The notes: generated by a model not told the origin, from the letters alone. A DNA stretch of 63,566 bases from Kiritimatiellia bacterium (GCA_017450695.1 JAFSTA010000089.1:1-63566); one strand, 5' to 3'. Positions 9,424-18,896 are shown, numbered from the stretch's first letter. Numbers and translations: made by a program.

Positions 9424-9822
9424 TGTCTTTTGTCTGTGCGCGGCTGCGTACGGACGGGACTGTTCTTTCCAGCGGCGGACGATACATCGCGCCCGCCACC
9501 GGCCCGGATCGGATCGCTCGACGATCCGCCGAGGGCACAACCCCTTGCCCAATCCTGAAACAGGCATTCGGCGCAAGCCGTCTGCCTGAGACGGAGAGGA
9601 TAAAAGGGGGCCGAGTAATCCTGACAAGGACCTCGGAGGTACGCAACAGCGTACTCGCGTAATGTGTGAAACTTCGCCAAAGTTCAAAGTTAAGAAGCGG
9701 GATACGGGGTTGCGCTACGTGACGTAAGTCACGTGGCGTGTCTTCTAATCATGTTTCTTAACAGGCGTTTGGCGATGCCCCACATTAGGCGTGAGATACA
9801 AGGCACGCCACCCGTTTTTTCT
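9424..9822 (+). ncRNA. Candidate structured non-coding RNA of unknown family, about 400 nt
   Basis: Between a consensus promoter and a rho-independent terminator the sequence folds into a string of perfect or near-perfect helices. They are 9432-9441/9446-9455 (10 bp), 9474-9478/9493-9497, 9510-9516/9522-9528 (7 bp), 9533-9537/9546-9550, 9562-9566/9583-9587 enclosing CGGC-GCAA-GCCG, 9611-9615/9632-9636 enclosing TCCT-gaca-AGGA, and 9639-9644/9649-9654. A long rod follows: 9660-9666/9781-9787, 9674-9681/9768-9775, 9689-9696/9755-9762, and a 12-bp tip helix 9712-9723/9728-9739 capped by a GTAA tetraloop. Two GNRA loops and nested long-range pairing argue for a folded RNA. It lacks the conserved boxes of RNase P RNA and the tRNA-like end of tmRNA. 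It could instead be a long leader of the SUMF1-domain gene. Confidence 0.65.
9788..9820 (+). terminator. Rho-independent terminator of the structured RNA
   Basis: GGCGTG (9788-9793) pairs with CACGCC (9804-9809) and is followed by ACCCG and six T. It lies directly after the closing helix of the RNA. Confidence 0.7.
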
Positions 9823-9960
9823 GTGCCCGTGGTGGATGCTGTTTCGGTTGAGGATTCGGCGCGGAAAAAGGAATAACAGACAATGAGGATAACGTCTTTC
9901 GTGACAATTTTATCTAGGGAATTGATCCCAAATTCCTGCTACTTTTACCGGGGAAAAGCA

Positions 9961-11598
9961 ATGAAGAGGATCGTTGAGAAAGTCGTGGCGACGACACTTG
10001 CCGTGTGCGCCGCGTCGGTCTGCTGGGGATACCCGACGGCGAAGGAGATAGAGGATGCACAGCCGCTGGTGATCGAGCTGATGAAGCCAGCGATGCGCGG
10101 ATACGATGCCGATGCGGCGTCAGCCGCCGTCGCGTTCGCGAAGAACGCGGAGACGGAGGCCGAGAAGTTTCTCCTTCTGCGCGGTGCAGTGAACTTGTAT
10201 GCCCGGGCGGGCGAAGACGCAAAAGCGGCGAAGGTCTTCATCGCAATGCTTGCCACCGTGAAAGACATCCCGTCCACTGAGCAGGAGCGGATTCTGCTGT
10301 CGGCAGGGCGGGCACTCTCGAAGCAGAAACCGGACCCCGTGTGGATATTGTCCCTCTACCGAAAGGTGCGTTCCCAGATCGTCTCCGAACAGGAGGCGAA
10401 AGCCGCTCTCGCCGAACTAGCGAAATCGCCGAAAAGCGCGGCGGGAAACCTTCGCATGGGAAACTCCTATGCAATCCTCGGAAACTGGACGAAAGCGCTG
10501 AAACACCTAGGCGAATCGAGCGGCGAGATCGCGCAACTGGCTCGGAAGGAGGCGGGCGGCAAGGTCACCGACGAGAAACTGGCGGACGGCTGGTGGAAGG
10601 AGGCGGATGAAGCGGCCGTGGCGGAGGTGAAGGCGGCGTATCGCGCCCATGCGGCGGCACTCTACAGCAAAGCGCTGGAGGAAGGCTCGCTGACGGGGTT
10701 GCGCAAGACACTGGCGGAACGCCGCATCGTCGAGGCTCGGCAGTCTCGAATCGGATACAAGGCTTCCAGGGACGATACACGCTACTGCGTGATAGACCTC
10801 TCCCCTGGACCAGATGCGAAACAGTACCCGATGAGATTCCTTGCCACTCCGCCGTCCAGCTGGACGGAGAAGAATGGCTGGCCGGACGAGTACAAGACGA
10901 CAAAGCTGGTACTGCGCCGGATCGAGGCAGGAAGTTTTACTATGGGTGCAGAAGGCAAAACACCCGATGCTTCCCACATCGTGACGCTGACGAAGCCATT
11001 CTACATCGGCGTGTTCGAGGTGACGCAGAAACAATGGCAACTGGTGACGGGGAATAATCCGTCGCATTTTAAGGGCGAGATGCGTCCAGTGGAGGAAGTC
11101 ACCTACGACATGATCCGCGGTTCTTCAGAGGGCGCGAAGTGGCCGATATCCACCTTTGTCGATCCGGACTCCTTCCTCGACAAGCTGCGGACGAGGACGG
11201 GGCTCGAATTCGACCTGCCGACGGAGGCACAATGGGAGTACGCATGCAAGGCGGGAACAAAGACCAAATACAGCTACGGGGACAATGTAGATGAGAGTTA
11301 TATGTGGTACGGGGAAAACTCGTCTCACGTCACGCATGATGTCGGCACGAAGAAGCCGAATCCGTGGGGACTGTACGACATGCACGGGAATGTGCGGGAG
11401 TGGTGTTTGGACTGGAGAGACGATTACGCATACGGAGTGGATCCGACTGGCCCTTCCTCAGGCTCGGACCGAGTTTTACGAAGCGGTGGGCAAAATAGCG
11501 AGTCGCGTTATTGCACCTCGGCAACCAGGAGCGGCGACAAGCCGTCGATGAATCGCAGCAGCCACGGTCTCCGCCTTATCTGCCCCTTGTCCGAGTGA
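9961..11598 (+). CDS. Exported SUMF1/formylglycine-generating-enzyme-like domain protein
   Basis: This 545-aa protein has a signal peptide (MKRIVEKVVATTLAVCAASV, cut near CWGYP). Residues of about 30-290 are helical, Ala/Lys/Glu-rich and possibly TPR-like. The C-terminal 230 residues are an FGE-sulfatase (SUMF1) domain: RIEAGSFTMGAEG, VFEVTQKQWQLVTGNNPS, FDLPTEAQWEYACKAGT, NPWGLYDMHGNVREWCLDW and a final SSHGLRLI in place of the family GFR ending. In PVC bacteria such domains are usually non-catalytic or of unknown substrate. No sulfatase is nearby. The ATG at 9961, with GGGGAAAA upstream, is preferred over the in-frame ATG at 9883, which would put 26 residues before the signal peptide. Confidence 0.85.
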   Translation: MKRIVEKVVATTLAVCAASVCWGYPTAKEIEDAQPLVIELMKPAMRGYDADAASAAVAFAKNAETEAEKFLLLRGAVNLYARAGEDAKAAKVFIAMLATVKDIPSTEQERILLSAGRALSKQKPDPVWILSLYRKVRSQIVSEQEAKAALAELAKSPKSAAGNLRMGNSYAILGNWTKALKHLGESSGEIAQLARKEAGGKVTDEKLADGWWKEADEAAVAEVKAAYRAHAAALYSKALEEGSLTGLRKTLAERRIVEARQSRIGYKASRDDTRYCVIDLSPGPDAKQYPMRFLATPPSSWTEKNGWPDEYKTTKLVLRRIEAGSFTMGAEGKTPDASHIVTLTKPFYIGVFEVTQKQWQLVTGNNPSHFKGEMRPVEEVTYDMIRGSSEGAKWPISTFVDPDSFLDKLRTRTGLEFDLPTEAQWEYACKAGTKTKYSYGDNVDESYMWYGENSSHVTHDVGTKKPNPWGLYDMHGNVREWCLDWRDDYAYGVDPTGPSSGSDRVLRSGGQNSESRYCTSATRSGDKPSMNRSSHGLRLICPLSE

Positions 11599-11807
11599 CG
11601 CGCAAGGACATACGAGGGTCTATAAGTTAGCTGGTGGCTGTTAGCCCCCCGCTCGCGCGTTGCTTGAGTGATCGATTCAGATAACTTGCTACACTATACG
11701 CCGGAGGTTGAAGCTATAGACGAGGTTGAAATGGTATTGTGATTTGTGACATTGTTGGCATTTGTGAACATTTGAGATTTGTGAACAATGAAGTTATAGA
11801 CGAGCTG

Positions 11808-11940
11808 TTAGGTGGTTGGGGGATTAGCCCGCCACGCACCGTCTAGAATGGCTAGAAGTTCTAGCCCCCCCTAGAACCTCTAGCACTAGAAGCCAACAGC
11901 CAACAGCCAACCGCTAACACCTAACAGCTAACCGCCACCA
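11808..11940. repeat. Repeat-filled gap between the SUMF1-domain gene and DUF4175
   Basis: The 11599-11942 gap has no gene. It holds a CTAG-rich element (11843-11887) nearly identical to 8973-9015, preceded as there by a GGTGGTTGG tract and followed by the inverse (CCAACAG)n/CTAACAGC tract. Confidence 0.6.
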
Positions 11941-11942
11941 GC

Positions 11943-14900
11943 TTACTTCATTTCTCCAATCGCCTTGAAGTAGTCGGAGACCATTTCGCGGTATTCGGCG
12001 GGGGCTTCGTCCGGAGTTGCCGCCGCAGCCTCGTCAGCCGATTCCGTGGCGCTGGTTGCGCCCATATCGATACCGCTGACACCGTTTTCGAGCGAGGTGT
12101 AGGTGGTGCGCAGTTCCTGACGGATCTTCTTGCTCAACTCGTCGATCTTCTTGGGCGAGGCATTCTGCTTCTGCAGCATGTCGCGCAACTGGCTCAGTGC
12201 GACGACCTTGCCCAGCCCGTAGGTCGGCAACCCGTTCCGTTGCGCCGTCGCGTAGGTCGTCTCGTAGTTGCGCGTCAGCTGGGAGTTGGTCGTGCTCTGG
12301 TCGGACTCGCCGACCTTCGTGTCCTGGCGTTTCGCGCCCTGCCCCCCTTCCATGCCCCGATTCTGGGAGTAGCCGGAGTTCTTGCCGCCACCGGTCGCCA
12401 CGGCGTCGGTGTGTCCTTCTTCCTCCACATCACCAGACTGGCTGGAGTCCTTGGTCCTGCGCTTTTCGATGTTCTTGTCGCCCTCGCCGATGTGCGCGGT
12501 GCGTCCCATGAACTCACCGTCGGACATTCCCTGGCGACCGGTTTGCGAGCGTCCGTCCTGATCCTTGTGGTCCGGCTCCTGGTTGCCCGATTTTCCGGCG
12601 GCGCTGTAATCGACCCACTCGCCTTCCTGAATGCCCCAGCCCATGTCGGGGTTGGCAGCTCCCTGGTTGGTCATGGAGTCGTCGGCCTCCTTCGCCAGTT
12701 CCTCCTCCTGCTCCAGCAAGTCACCGACGATATCCTGCAGTTCTTCGGGCATCGTCACCTGACCGATGGGTGCCTTGAACTCCTCCTTGTCGATGTTCTC
12801 CGTGTTCGCCTTCCGGTTATCGGGGTTCTCGAAAAGGAACTCCTCCATCTCGTCCGCCTTCTCCCCCGTCGCCGCGAGAAGATCCAGCAGGAAGTCCTCC
12901 TTCTGCAACCCGATTTCCTGCACGGCGTTGGTGGAAGAACCTTCCGCCTGCTTCATTTCCTCGTAGGTCTGGTAGGTATCCGTGACCAGTTCGTTGACCG
13001 CGTCCAGGTCGGGCATGGACTGGAGGTCGGTCGCCACCTTCAGCATCGCCTCAGCCATCTGCTCTTTCAGTTCCGCGATCTCCTCCAGCATATCCTCGTC
13101 CAGCTTCTCCGTCTTGTCGCCCTGACTACCGGTGGCGCGCAACGCCTCCACGATCTTCTGCTGGATTTTTTCCAGTTTCTTGATGGTGTCGGCGGCTTCC
13201 TTGATCGTCGCCTTCGCCTCTTCCTGCTGCGTGGCGGCAACTCCGTCCCGGTGGTCTTTCAGCATGGCGCGCAACTCGTCGATGCTGTTGGTCATGCGAA
13301 TCTGCGGCGGGATCGACTGCTTGAAATTCTCCGACGCCATCATCTCGGAGATCTCGTACATCTTGTCCTTCAGCTTCATCTCGTTCGCCTTGTCGCCGAT
13401 CGATTTCATAATCGCCGCGAAATCCTGGTCGCCCGCATCCTCGCGAGCCTGGGCGTAACAGTATCCGATCATCGCCTCCATATCCTGCGCCAGGTTGTCC
13501 TGCGTATCGACGATTCCCTCCGGCAGTTCCGAGACGTTGTTCTGGATCGCGCGTCCCGTCGCCCGGATGTTGGCAGTCTGCCCCTTCTGGATACCGTCCA
13601 GGATCGCGATCAGTCCCGCCTGCGTCTGGGAGATCTCGCCTTTCGCCATGCTCTTCTCCGCGAATCCGAGAAGGGTCAGCACCTGCTGTTGCGCCTCGAC
13701 CGCCTGTTTCGCGTTCTCGTCGCGGTCTTCCGGTTTTCCGGTGGACATCCTCGTCAGGCGGGTGATCGCCTCCGGGATCGGTCCGGCAATCGCCTTGCCG
13801 AGCGCGACGCGCGCCGAACCGATGGATTCGTCCTTCGTGCGCGAAAGCGTCAGCGCATACTCCCGAATCTCCGTCTCCTTCTGCCGGATCTCGCCCCACG
13901 CATCCTCATCGAAGGTCGGCAGCGACGACTGCAACTGCTTGGTTCCCGACAACGCCGCCTTCTGCTTGGCGAGCAATTCGCCGAGATTCTTGCGCGCCTC
14001 CGCGCGGGCCGCCTTGGCGGTAAAGACCTGGTTCGAGAACGTGGTCATCTGGAAATTGATCAGCTGGCTGACGGCGCGGTGCGGCTCTTGCGCGGTGTCG
14101 AACGCCACGACGCGCAACGAGGAGTTGAGGTCGATGTCCTCCAACGCCCCTTTCCAAACCTCCGTGAACTCTTTCTTTCCGGCGAGGTCCCATTCCTTGA
14201 TGATCTCGCCCTCGGCAGTCGCCTTGGCGCCGCGCTTGACGCGCTCGACCCGAATCTTGCCCAAGCCGTACTCATCCGCGCAGGAGAACTGCACGACGGG
14301 CGCGGCGCTTGGCGGCAGGGACGCCTTGGCGCCGGAGGGGGAGATCAACTGGATTTCCGGTGCACCGTCGGGAATCAGGGTGAAGCGCACGGGTACGCTC
14401 ATTTCCATGTCGTACTGGTCCGTGGCGCGGAGCGTGAAAGACGCGCCTTCCGAGATCGTGACCGCCCCCGTCAGCAGGACCTTGTCCGCTGAGGGTTGCA
14501 ACTTCGACTCCTGTTTCTCGAACAGGATCGAACCGCCGGTCACCGCACGGTTGCACGTGGCCGCGACGCGCACCTCAGAACCGACGGGGATCGAGATCGC
14601 GTTGGTCAGCACGTTTTCGGTGCGCGGCTGCAACCGGGTGTACTGCGGCGGGGTAATCGTCAGCGAAAGATCTTGCAGGGCGAGCGGGGGAACGCTATCG
14701 ACCTTGTACAGGTCGGTCGGATACGCGTCGCCCACATGGAACCGGTATTCGACGGAAGAGGAGACTTTCGAGACCCGGTAGGAGAAGGCCTCCTCCTTGT
14801 CGCTTTCCTGGAACGAGCCGATGCGAATCGTAGATTTCCGGTCGTCGGCGGGAATCACATCCACGTCGATCGTCTGACCCGCGTGACCGCTCGCCTTGAC

Positions 14901-15518
14901 CGTCAGGTCCACGCCGTCGCCCTGCACGATCGTTCGGTTGCCGGGCAGCACGGCAATCACCTTCGCGAACATCGGGGGCTGGATGTTCGCGTACGGCTGC
15001 GCCACACGCCGCATGGCGATGAGCCAGGCGTTGTTGCTCAAGAGGAAGTTCGGGACGGCGAGCAGGACCAGGATTCCAAGAATCGCCAGACCGCCGCGTT
15101 TGCGCCAGGTCCTGTTCTTGATCTCCTGCAGGGGAATCGAATGGAACCCCGGCACGCCGGACTTCAGATAGGTGCGCAGCCACGGCGTCTTGTCCTTCTC
15201 CTGATCGAAGAGGACGCAGTTGATGAGGTGGTTGTCGAGCTGCGGGAATTTCTGTTCCAGAAAGGCGGCCACGCCCGCAGGGGAACGGCGGTGGCGCAGC
15301 ATCCGGACCAGGAAGACGAAACAGGCGAGCGCGAGCGCGAGCCAGACGCCGGAAAGAATCCAGCGGCCGAACCCGCGCGGACGAAGCCAGACATCCAGCG
15401 CGGTCAGGAGGCCGAAGGCGAGCAACAGTCCGCCGACGCAGCCGAGAAAGACCTCAAACGCCTTCCAGCGGTTGATCTTTCCGTTGATTTGTTCCAGTTC
15501 CTGATCTAAGTTGGACAT
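11943..15518 (-). CDS. DUF4175 family membrane protein
   Basis: This 1191-aa protein has an N-terminal membrane anchor: helices at about 22-42, 53-72 and 145-163. A long periplasmic part follows, with beta-sandwich domains (about 190-480), a helical coiled-coil middle (about 510-900) and a Gly/Ser/Gln-rich low-complexity tail (about 960-1090). This is the usual layout of DUF4175 proteins, whose function is unknown. They often occur with MoxR ATPases and VWA membrane proteins; here the VWA protein is 27 kb away at 42142-44373. The start has AAAGGAGAAG upstream. It lies 30 bp downstream of lepB and is probably cotranscribed with it. Confidence 0.75.
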   Translation of the reverse strand: MSNLDQELEQINGKINRWKAFEVFLGCVGGLLLAFGLLTALDVWLRPRGFGRWILSGVWLALALACFVFLVRMLRHRRSPAGVAAFLEQKFPQLDNHLINCVLFDQEKDKTPWLRTYLKSGVPGFHSIPLQEIKNRTWRKRGGLAILGILVLLAVPNFLLSNNAWLIAMRRVAQPYANIQPPMFAKVIAVLPGNRTIVQGDGVDLTVKASGHAGQTIDVDVIPADDRKSTIRIGSFQESDKEEAFSYRVSKVSSSVEYRFHVGDAYPTDLYKVDSVPPLALQDLSLTITPPQYTRLQPRTENVLTNAISIPVGSEVRVAATCNRAVTGGSILFEKQESKLQPSADKVLLTGAVTISEGASFTLRATDQYDMEMSVPVRFTLIPDGAPEIQLISPSGAKASLPPSAAPVVQFSCADEYGLGKIRVERVKRGAKATAEGEIIKEWDLAGKKEFTEVWKGALEDIDLNSSLRVVAFDTAQEPHRAVSQLINFQMTTFSNQVFTAKAARAEARKNLGELLAKQKAALSGTKQLQSSLPTFDEDAWGEIRQKETEIREYALTLSRTKDESIGSARVALGKAIAGPIPEAITRLTRMSTGKPEDRDENAKQAVEAQQQVLTLLGFAEKSMAKGEISQTQAGLIAILDGIQKGQTANIRATGRAIQNNVSELPEGIVDTQDNLAQDMEAMIGYCYAQAREDAGDQDFAAIMKSIGDKANEMKLKDKMYEISEMMASENFKQSIPPQIRMTNSIDELRAMLKDHRDGVAATQQEEAKATIKEAADTIKKLEKIQQKIVEALRATGSQGDKTEKLDEDMLEEIAELKEQMAEAMLKVATDLQSMPDLDAVNELVTDTYQTYEEMKQAEGSSTNAVQEIGLQKEDFLLDLLAATGEKADEMEEFLFENPDNRKANTENIDKEEFKAPIGQVTMPEELQDIVGDLLEQEEELAKEADDSMTNQGAANPDMGWGIQEGEWVDYSAAGKSGNQEPDHKDQDGRSQTGRQGMSDGEFMGRTAHIGEGDKNIEKRRTKDSSQSGDVEEEGHTDAVATGGGKNSGYSQNRGMEGGQGAKRQDTKVGESDQSTTNSQLTRNYETTYATAQRNGLPTYGLGKVVALSQLRDMLQKQNASPKKIDELSKKIRQELRTTYTSLENGVSGIDMGATSATESADEAAAATPDEAPAEYREMVSDYFKAIGEMK

Positions 15519-15548
15519 GGGCTTCTCCTTTCCCGCCTGAATCGCGGA

Positions 15549-16721
15549 TTACCGTATGAATCCCCTACGGGGTGAAGTGAACGGCCAATAGACAAAGGTC
15601 GCGGGCCCCAGCAGATTGTGCTCCGGGACGGGACCCCAGAACCGGCTGTCGAAACTGTTGCCGGAGTTGTCCCCCATCGCGTAGTACTGGTCGGAGAGCA
15701 AGGTCACGGTATCCTCCTGACTGGCGAGGCTCTGTGTACAGTACTTGTTTCCGCCGGCCGGCTGGAATCCCGCGTAGGGCGGGCTCTTCTCCCACGGTTG
15801 CGCACGCGACGAGATTTGCGCGACCCGCTCCGGCTCCGTCACCTGCTTCCCGTTCACGAACAGGTTGGGCGTCCGGATCTGGAGCGTCTCATTGGGAAGC
15901 CCCATCATGCGTTTGATGTAGTGCGTCCCCTGCTGCACCACCGTGCGGCTGCCATACGGAGTCGGCAACACGCCGACGCCCGTCGTCTCGAAGACCATCA
16001 CCTCGCCGCGCCTCGGATGCCGGAAGTTCCAAATCCAGCGGTTCACGAAAACGAAGTCGCCCGAGTGGACGATACCCGACCAGAGAACATCCCCCTCCCG
16101 GACATACTTGCCGCTGGTCAGCCCGTTCGGCAGGTAATGCGAACCGTTCATCACATCGGTGGGGACGTGATGCGGTTCGCCCGCCACCAGAAGCGTAATG
16201 TACCCCGGCTTCATGTACTCCTTGGAATCGGTGAAGGAGATCGTGCCGTTGACCTTCGCGGTGACAATATGGAAAGATTCGCCTGTCACGAGCCATTTGA
16301 AGAACTTCAACGGCTGGCGGTCCAGGAACGTGCGCTGGTCAGCCGGGATGGTCTCGGAGTGGATTCCGTACAGCGTCGGCTGCATGGAGCCGGTCGGAAT
16401 CTTGAACGGCTGGTAGAAATAGGCGCGGAACGCCATCGCCACGCTGATCGCCACCACGAGCACATCGAAATTCTCACGGAATCCCGCGAATTTCTTCGGC
16501 GGATTCAGCCGATCCAGACATGCTTCCAGTTCCGTCCCTACACGCTCCAGCTCCTCCTGAGAGCCGTGCGGATACACGGCTTTCACGGAGGCGACAGTCT
16601 GATCAATCGCCTGGAGATCTTCCGCAGGGAGGATATCCTCGTGCCCGGCACGAAAAGTCTTCATCTGGTGCAACAAGGCCTTGACTTGCTTCCGCACCTT
16701 TCTGGTTTGAAAAAATCCCAT
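15549..16721 (-). CDS. lepB: Signal peptidase I
   Basis: This 390-aa type I leader peptidase removes signal peptides from secreted proteins at the outer face of the inner membrane. One transmembrane helix lies at about 85-103. The Ser/Lys dyad is visible: IPTGSMQPTL with Ser112 and GTHYIKRMMGLPNE with Lys270. The later boxes YYAMGDNSGNSFDSRFWG and GPATFVYWPF are also present. The protein carries an extra N-terminal helical stretch of about 80 residues before the membrane helix and a large insertion between the Ser and Lys boxes (about 125-240), so it is longer than typical LepB. The start at 16721 is chosen because GGAAGGGAA lies just upstream. Confidence 0.93.
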   Translation of the reverse strand: MGFFQTRKVRKQVKALLHQMKTFRAGHEDILPAEDLQAIDQTVASVKAVYPHGSQEELERVGTELEACLDRLNPPKKFAGFRENFDVLVVAISVAMAFRAYFYQPFKIPTGSMQPTLYGIHSETIPADQRTFLDRQPLKFFKWLVTGESFHIVTAKVNGTISFTDSKEYMKPGYITLLVAGEPHHVPTDVMNGSHYLPNGLTSGKYVREGDVLWSGIVHSGDFVFVNRWIWNFRHPRRGEVMVFETTGVGVLPTPYGSRTVVQQGTHYIKRMMGLPNETLQIRTPNLFVNGKQVTEPERVAQISSRAQPWEKSPPYAGFQPAGGNKYCTQSLASQEDTVTLLSDQYYAMGDNSGNSFDSRFWGPVPEHNLLGPATFVYWPFTSPRRGFIR

Positions 16722-16795
16722 AAGTTCCCTTCCGTAATACGCCCGTAATTGTAGCAAAAAACCAAACGCTGTTCAATGCACAAAGTTAGGCTGAG

Positions 16796-16870
16796 AAGTG
16801 GCGGCTTTGCCGCCTAAGTGGCCCTACGGGCCTAAATGGGGCTGGCGCCCCTAAGTTGACTTGGCGGGGA
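16796..16870 (+). repeat. Triple mini-hairpin repeat, copy A
   Basis: A 75-bp element with three consecutive hairpins: 16800-16805/16809-16814, 16820-16824/16828-16832 and 16838-16842/16847-16851. Each is followed by TAA and then AGT, ATG or AGT. Copy B (24952-25026, inverse) differs at only three bases, all in the loops. A degenerate copy C is at 53807-53869. Confidence 0.85.
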
Positions 16871-17090
16871 CTCGTCTCGCGTCTCATGTCTCGCCTGTCG
16901 CGTGTCTTTTTCCTCACCCGGAAAGCGGGGAATTCGGGGAAGCGACACTCTTTACGGCGGCTTATCAATTTAACCATTTCAAAGCGTAGCGATTTAATTT
17001 TCCCTGCTTTTCATCGGCACGTCAATTTAACTGTTTAACGCGAAGCGATTGAATTTCCTCACCCCGTCGCGACCGCATCACGAAAATTTC
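16866..17090 (+). repeat. Left inverted repeat around the GH78/FAD/NRAMP operon
   Basis: 16866-17006 is about 90 percent identical to the inverse complement of 23201-23333. It contains GGGGAAGCGACACTC and ATTTAACCATTTC/GCGATTTAATTTTCCC blocks. A second, diverged GCGATTGAATTT unit and CCCCGTCGCGACCGCA follow, matched in the right copy. No gene lies in 16722-17160. Confidence 0.8.
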
Positions 17091-17160
17091 ATGCTGACGC
17101 AGCGCGGAATGTTTGCTAGACTTTCCCCATCTGAATCGTAAGAGAAAGTGAGTACGAGGT

Positions 17161-18894
17161 ATGAAAAAACGTCTTGTCTTTTTGGGTGTTTTGTTCCTTT
17201 CCGTCTGGCATGTTCACGCGGAGAATCCGGCTGTCGTGGACCGGCGGATCCGAAGTTACGTCATGCCGACGCGCGTCGTCTGGACCTCCGCCAATACGGC
17301 CAGCTCGACGGTGGAACACGCGGAGGTGTTGTTGTCCAAGCGCTACGGACAGGTGCCGGAGGGCGAGTTCTCGAAGGGTTCGGGATGCGTTCTCTCCAAC
17401 CGGGGCGAAGCCCCTTCCATCCTGCTGGATTTCGGACGGGAGATTCACGGCGGCGTGCAGATCGGCGTGGGTGCGGGCAAGATGAAGAAACAGCCGCGTG
17501 TCCGCGTTCGCACGGGCGAGTCCGTGGCGGAGGCGATGGCGGAACTGGGCGAGCGCGGAGCCTGCAACGACCACGCGATCCGCGACGGCGTGATCGACCT
17601 TCCCTGGATGGGGAGCCGGACCATCGGGGACACGGGATTCCGTTTTGTCCGGCTGGACGTCCTGGACGAGGGGACGATCCGGTTCGAGTCCGTCCGCGCG
17701 GTCTCCATCATGCGTCCCATGCGCCAACTCGGCTCGTTCCGTTGCAGCGACGAACGGCTGAACCAGATCTGGAAGACCGCCGCGCGCACCCTCCACCTCT
17801 GCTGCCAGGATTACATCTGGGACGGCATCAAGCGCGACAGGCTGGTATGGCAGGGCGATATGCACCCGGAGGTGATGGCCGCGATGCACGTCTTCGGAAC
17901 GGAAGCGCGCGAGGTCATCCAGCGTTCCCTCACCTACATGCGCGAGACAACCCCCGCCAACAAGTGGATGAACACGATGCCCGCCTACACGCTGTGGTGG
18001 ATCCGTTGCCAGCGCGACCTCTGGTTCTACACGGGCGACACCGCCTTCCTGAAAGCGCAGCATGCGTATCTCAAGGGCGTTTTCGCCAATCTGGACAAGT
18101 TTATCGGCGCGGACAACCGCTGTACCCTGCCCGGATTCCTCGACTGGCCCACGCAGCACAACCAGCCTGCCGTCAAGGCGGGCGTACACGCCCTGATGAC
18201 ATGGGCGTACCATGACGGCGCGGAACTCGCCCGCGTCCTCGGAGATGCGGAGCTGGAGGCGAAATGCACGGAAGGCGAGAAACGGTTGCGTCTCTACCGC
18301 CCCACGCCCGAAAACAGCAAGGCCGCCGCCGCCATGCTCTCGCTCTCCGGCCTCTCCGACGCGGCGGCGATGAACCGCGAAATCGCCAAGGGCGGCGTCA
18401 AGGGGGTCTCCACGTTCTACGGTTACTACATGATGGAGGCGCGCGCGAAAGCGGGCGACATTCAGGGCGGCATCCAAACGATCCGCGACTACTGGGGCGG
18501 GATGCTGGACATGGGCGCGACGAGCTTCTGGGAGGACTTCAACGTGGCCTGGACAAACAACGCGTTCCGGATCGACGAACTGCCCGTTCCCGGGAAGAAG
18601 GACATCCACGGCGACTTCGGCGACTTCTGTTATGTCGGTTTCCGCCACAGCCTCTGCCACGGCTGGTCGTCCGGGCCCTCCGCCTGGCTGATCGAGCACG
18701 TGCTGGGCGTGAAGCCCGTCGAACCGGGATGCTCCGTCCTGGAGCTGAAGCCGTTCCTCGGAACGCTTGCCTGGGCGGAAGGCGACTTCCCCACCCCGCA
18801 CGGTTCCGTCCATATCCGTTGCGAAAAACAGCCTGACGGCACAACCAAGACGCAAGTCTCCACGCCCAAAGGCGTGAAGGTTATCCACAAGTAG
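17161..18894 (+). CDS. Secreted GH78-like (alpha-L-rhamnosidase superfamily) hydrolase
   Basis: This 577-aa exported protein has the signal peptide MKKRLVFLGVLFLSVWHVHA. It has a short N-terminal beta domain (about 40-200), then an (alpha/alpha)6 barrel typical of the bacterial rhamnosidase superfamily: DGIKRDRLVWQGDM, NTMPAYTLWWIRC, TSFWEDFNV with a candidate acidic residue, and HGWSSGPSAWL before the C-terminal beta domain. It is shorter than canonical GH78 enzymes such as the one at 47554-50472 because it lacks the large N-terminal modules. The specificity could be another deoxysugar or uronic sugar. It is first in an operon with the FAD oxidoreductase and an NRAMP-like transporter. Confidence 0.82.
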   Translation: MKKRLVFLGVLFLSVWHVHAENPAVVDRRIRSYVMPTRVVWTSANTASSTVEHAEVLLSKRYGQVPEGEFSKGSGCVLSNRGEAPSILLDFGREIHGGVQIGVGAGKMKKQPRVRVRTGESVAEAMAELGERGACNDHAIRDGVIDLPWMGSRTIGDTGFRFVRLDVLDEGTIRFESVRAVSIMRPMRQLGSFRCSDERLNQIWKTAARTLHLCCQDYIWDGIKRDRLVWQGDMHPEVMAAMHVFGTEAREVIQRSLTYMRETTPANKWMNTMPAYTLWWIRCQRDLWFYTGDTAFLKAQHAYLKGVFANLDKFIGADNRCTLPGFLDWPTQHNQPAVKAGVHALMTWAYHDGAELARVLGDAELEAKCTEGEKRLRLYRPTPENSKAAAAMLSLSGLSDAAAMNREIAKGGVKGVSTFYGYYMMEARAKAGDIQGGIQTIRDYWGGMLDMGATSFWEDFNVAWTNNAFRIDELPVPGKKDIHGDFGDFCYVGFRHSLCHGWSSGPSAWLIEHVLGVKPVEPGCSVLELKPFLGTLAWAEGDFPTPHGSVHIRCEKQPDGTTKTQVSTPKGVKVIHK

Positions 18895-18896
18895 GC

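Noticed and set aside
9284-9646. Minus-strand ORF of 120 codons in the RNA region
   Set aside because: No ribosome binding site, no domain, and it crosses the promoter and helices on the other strand.
9424-9822. RNase P RNA, tmRNA or 6S RNA at the structured RNA locus
   Set aside because: No GAGGAAAGTCC or ACAGAA box, no tRNA-like 3' end with CCA, and the helix order does not match a simple 6S rod. A covariance search would be decisive.
12240-14492. Plus-strand frame of 750 codons opposite DUF4175
   Set aside because: Composition is Leu/Arg/Val-rich, as is typical of a mirrored frame; the minus-strand gene has membrane helices and a ribosome binding site.
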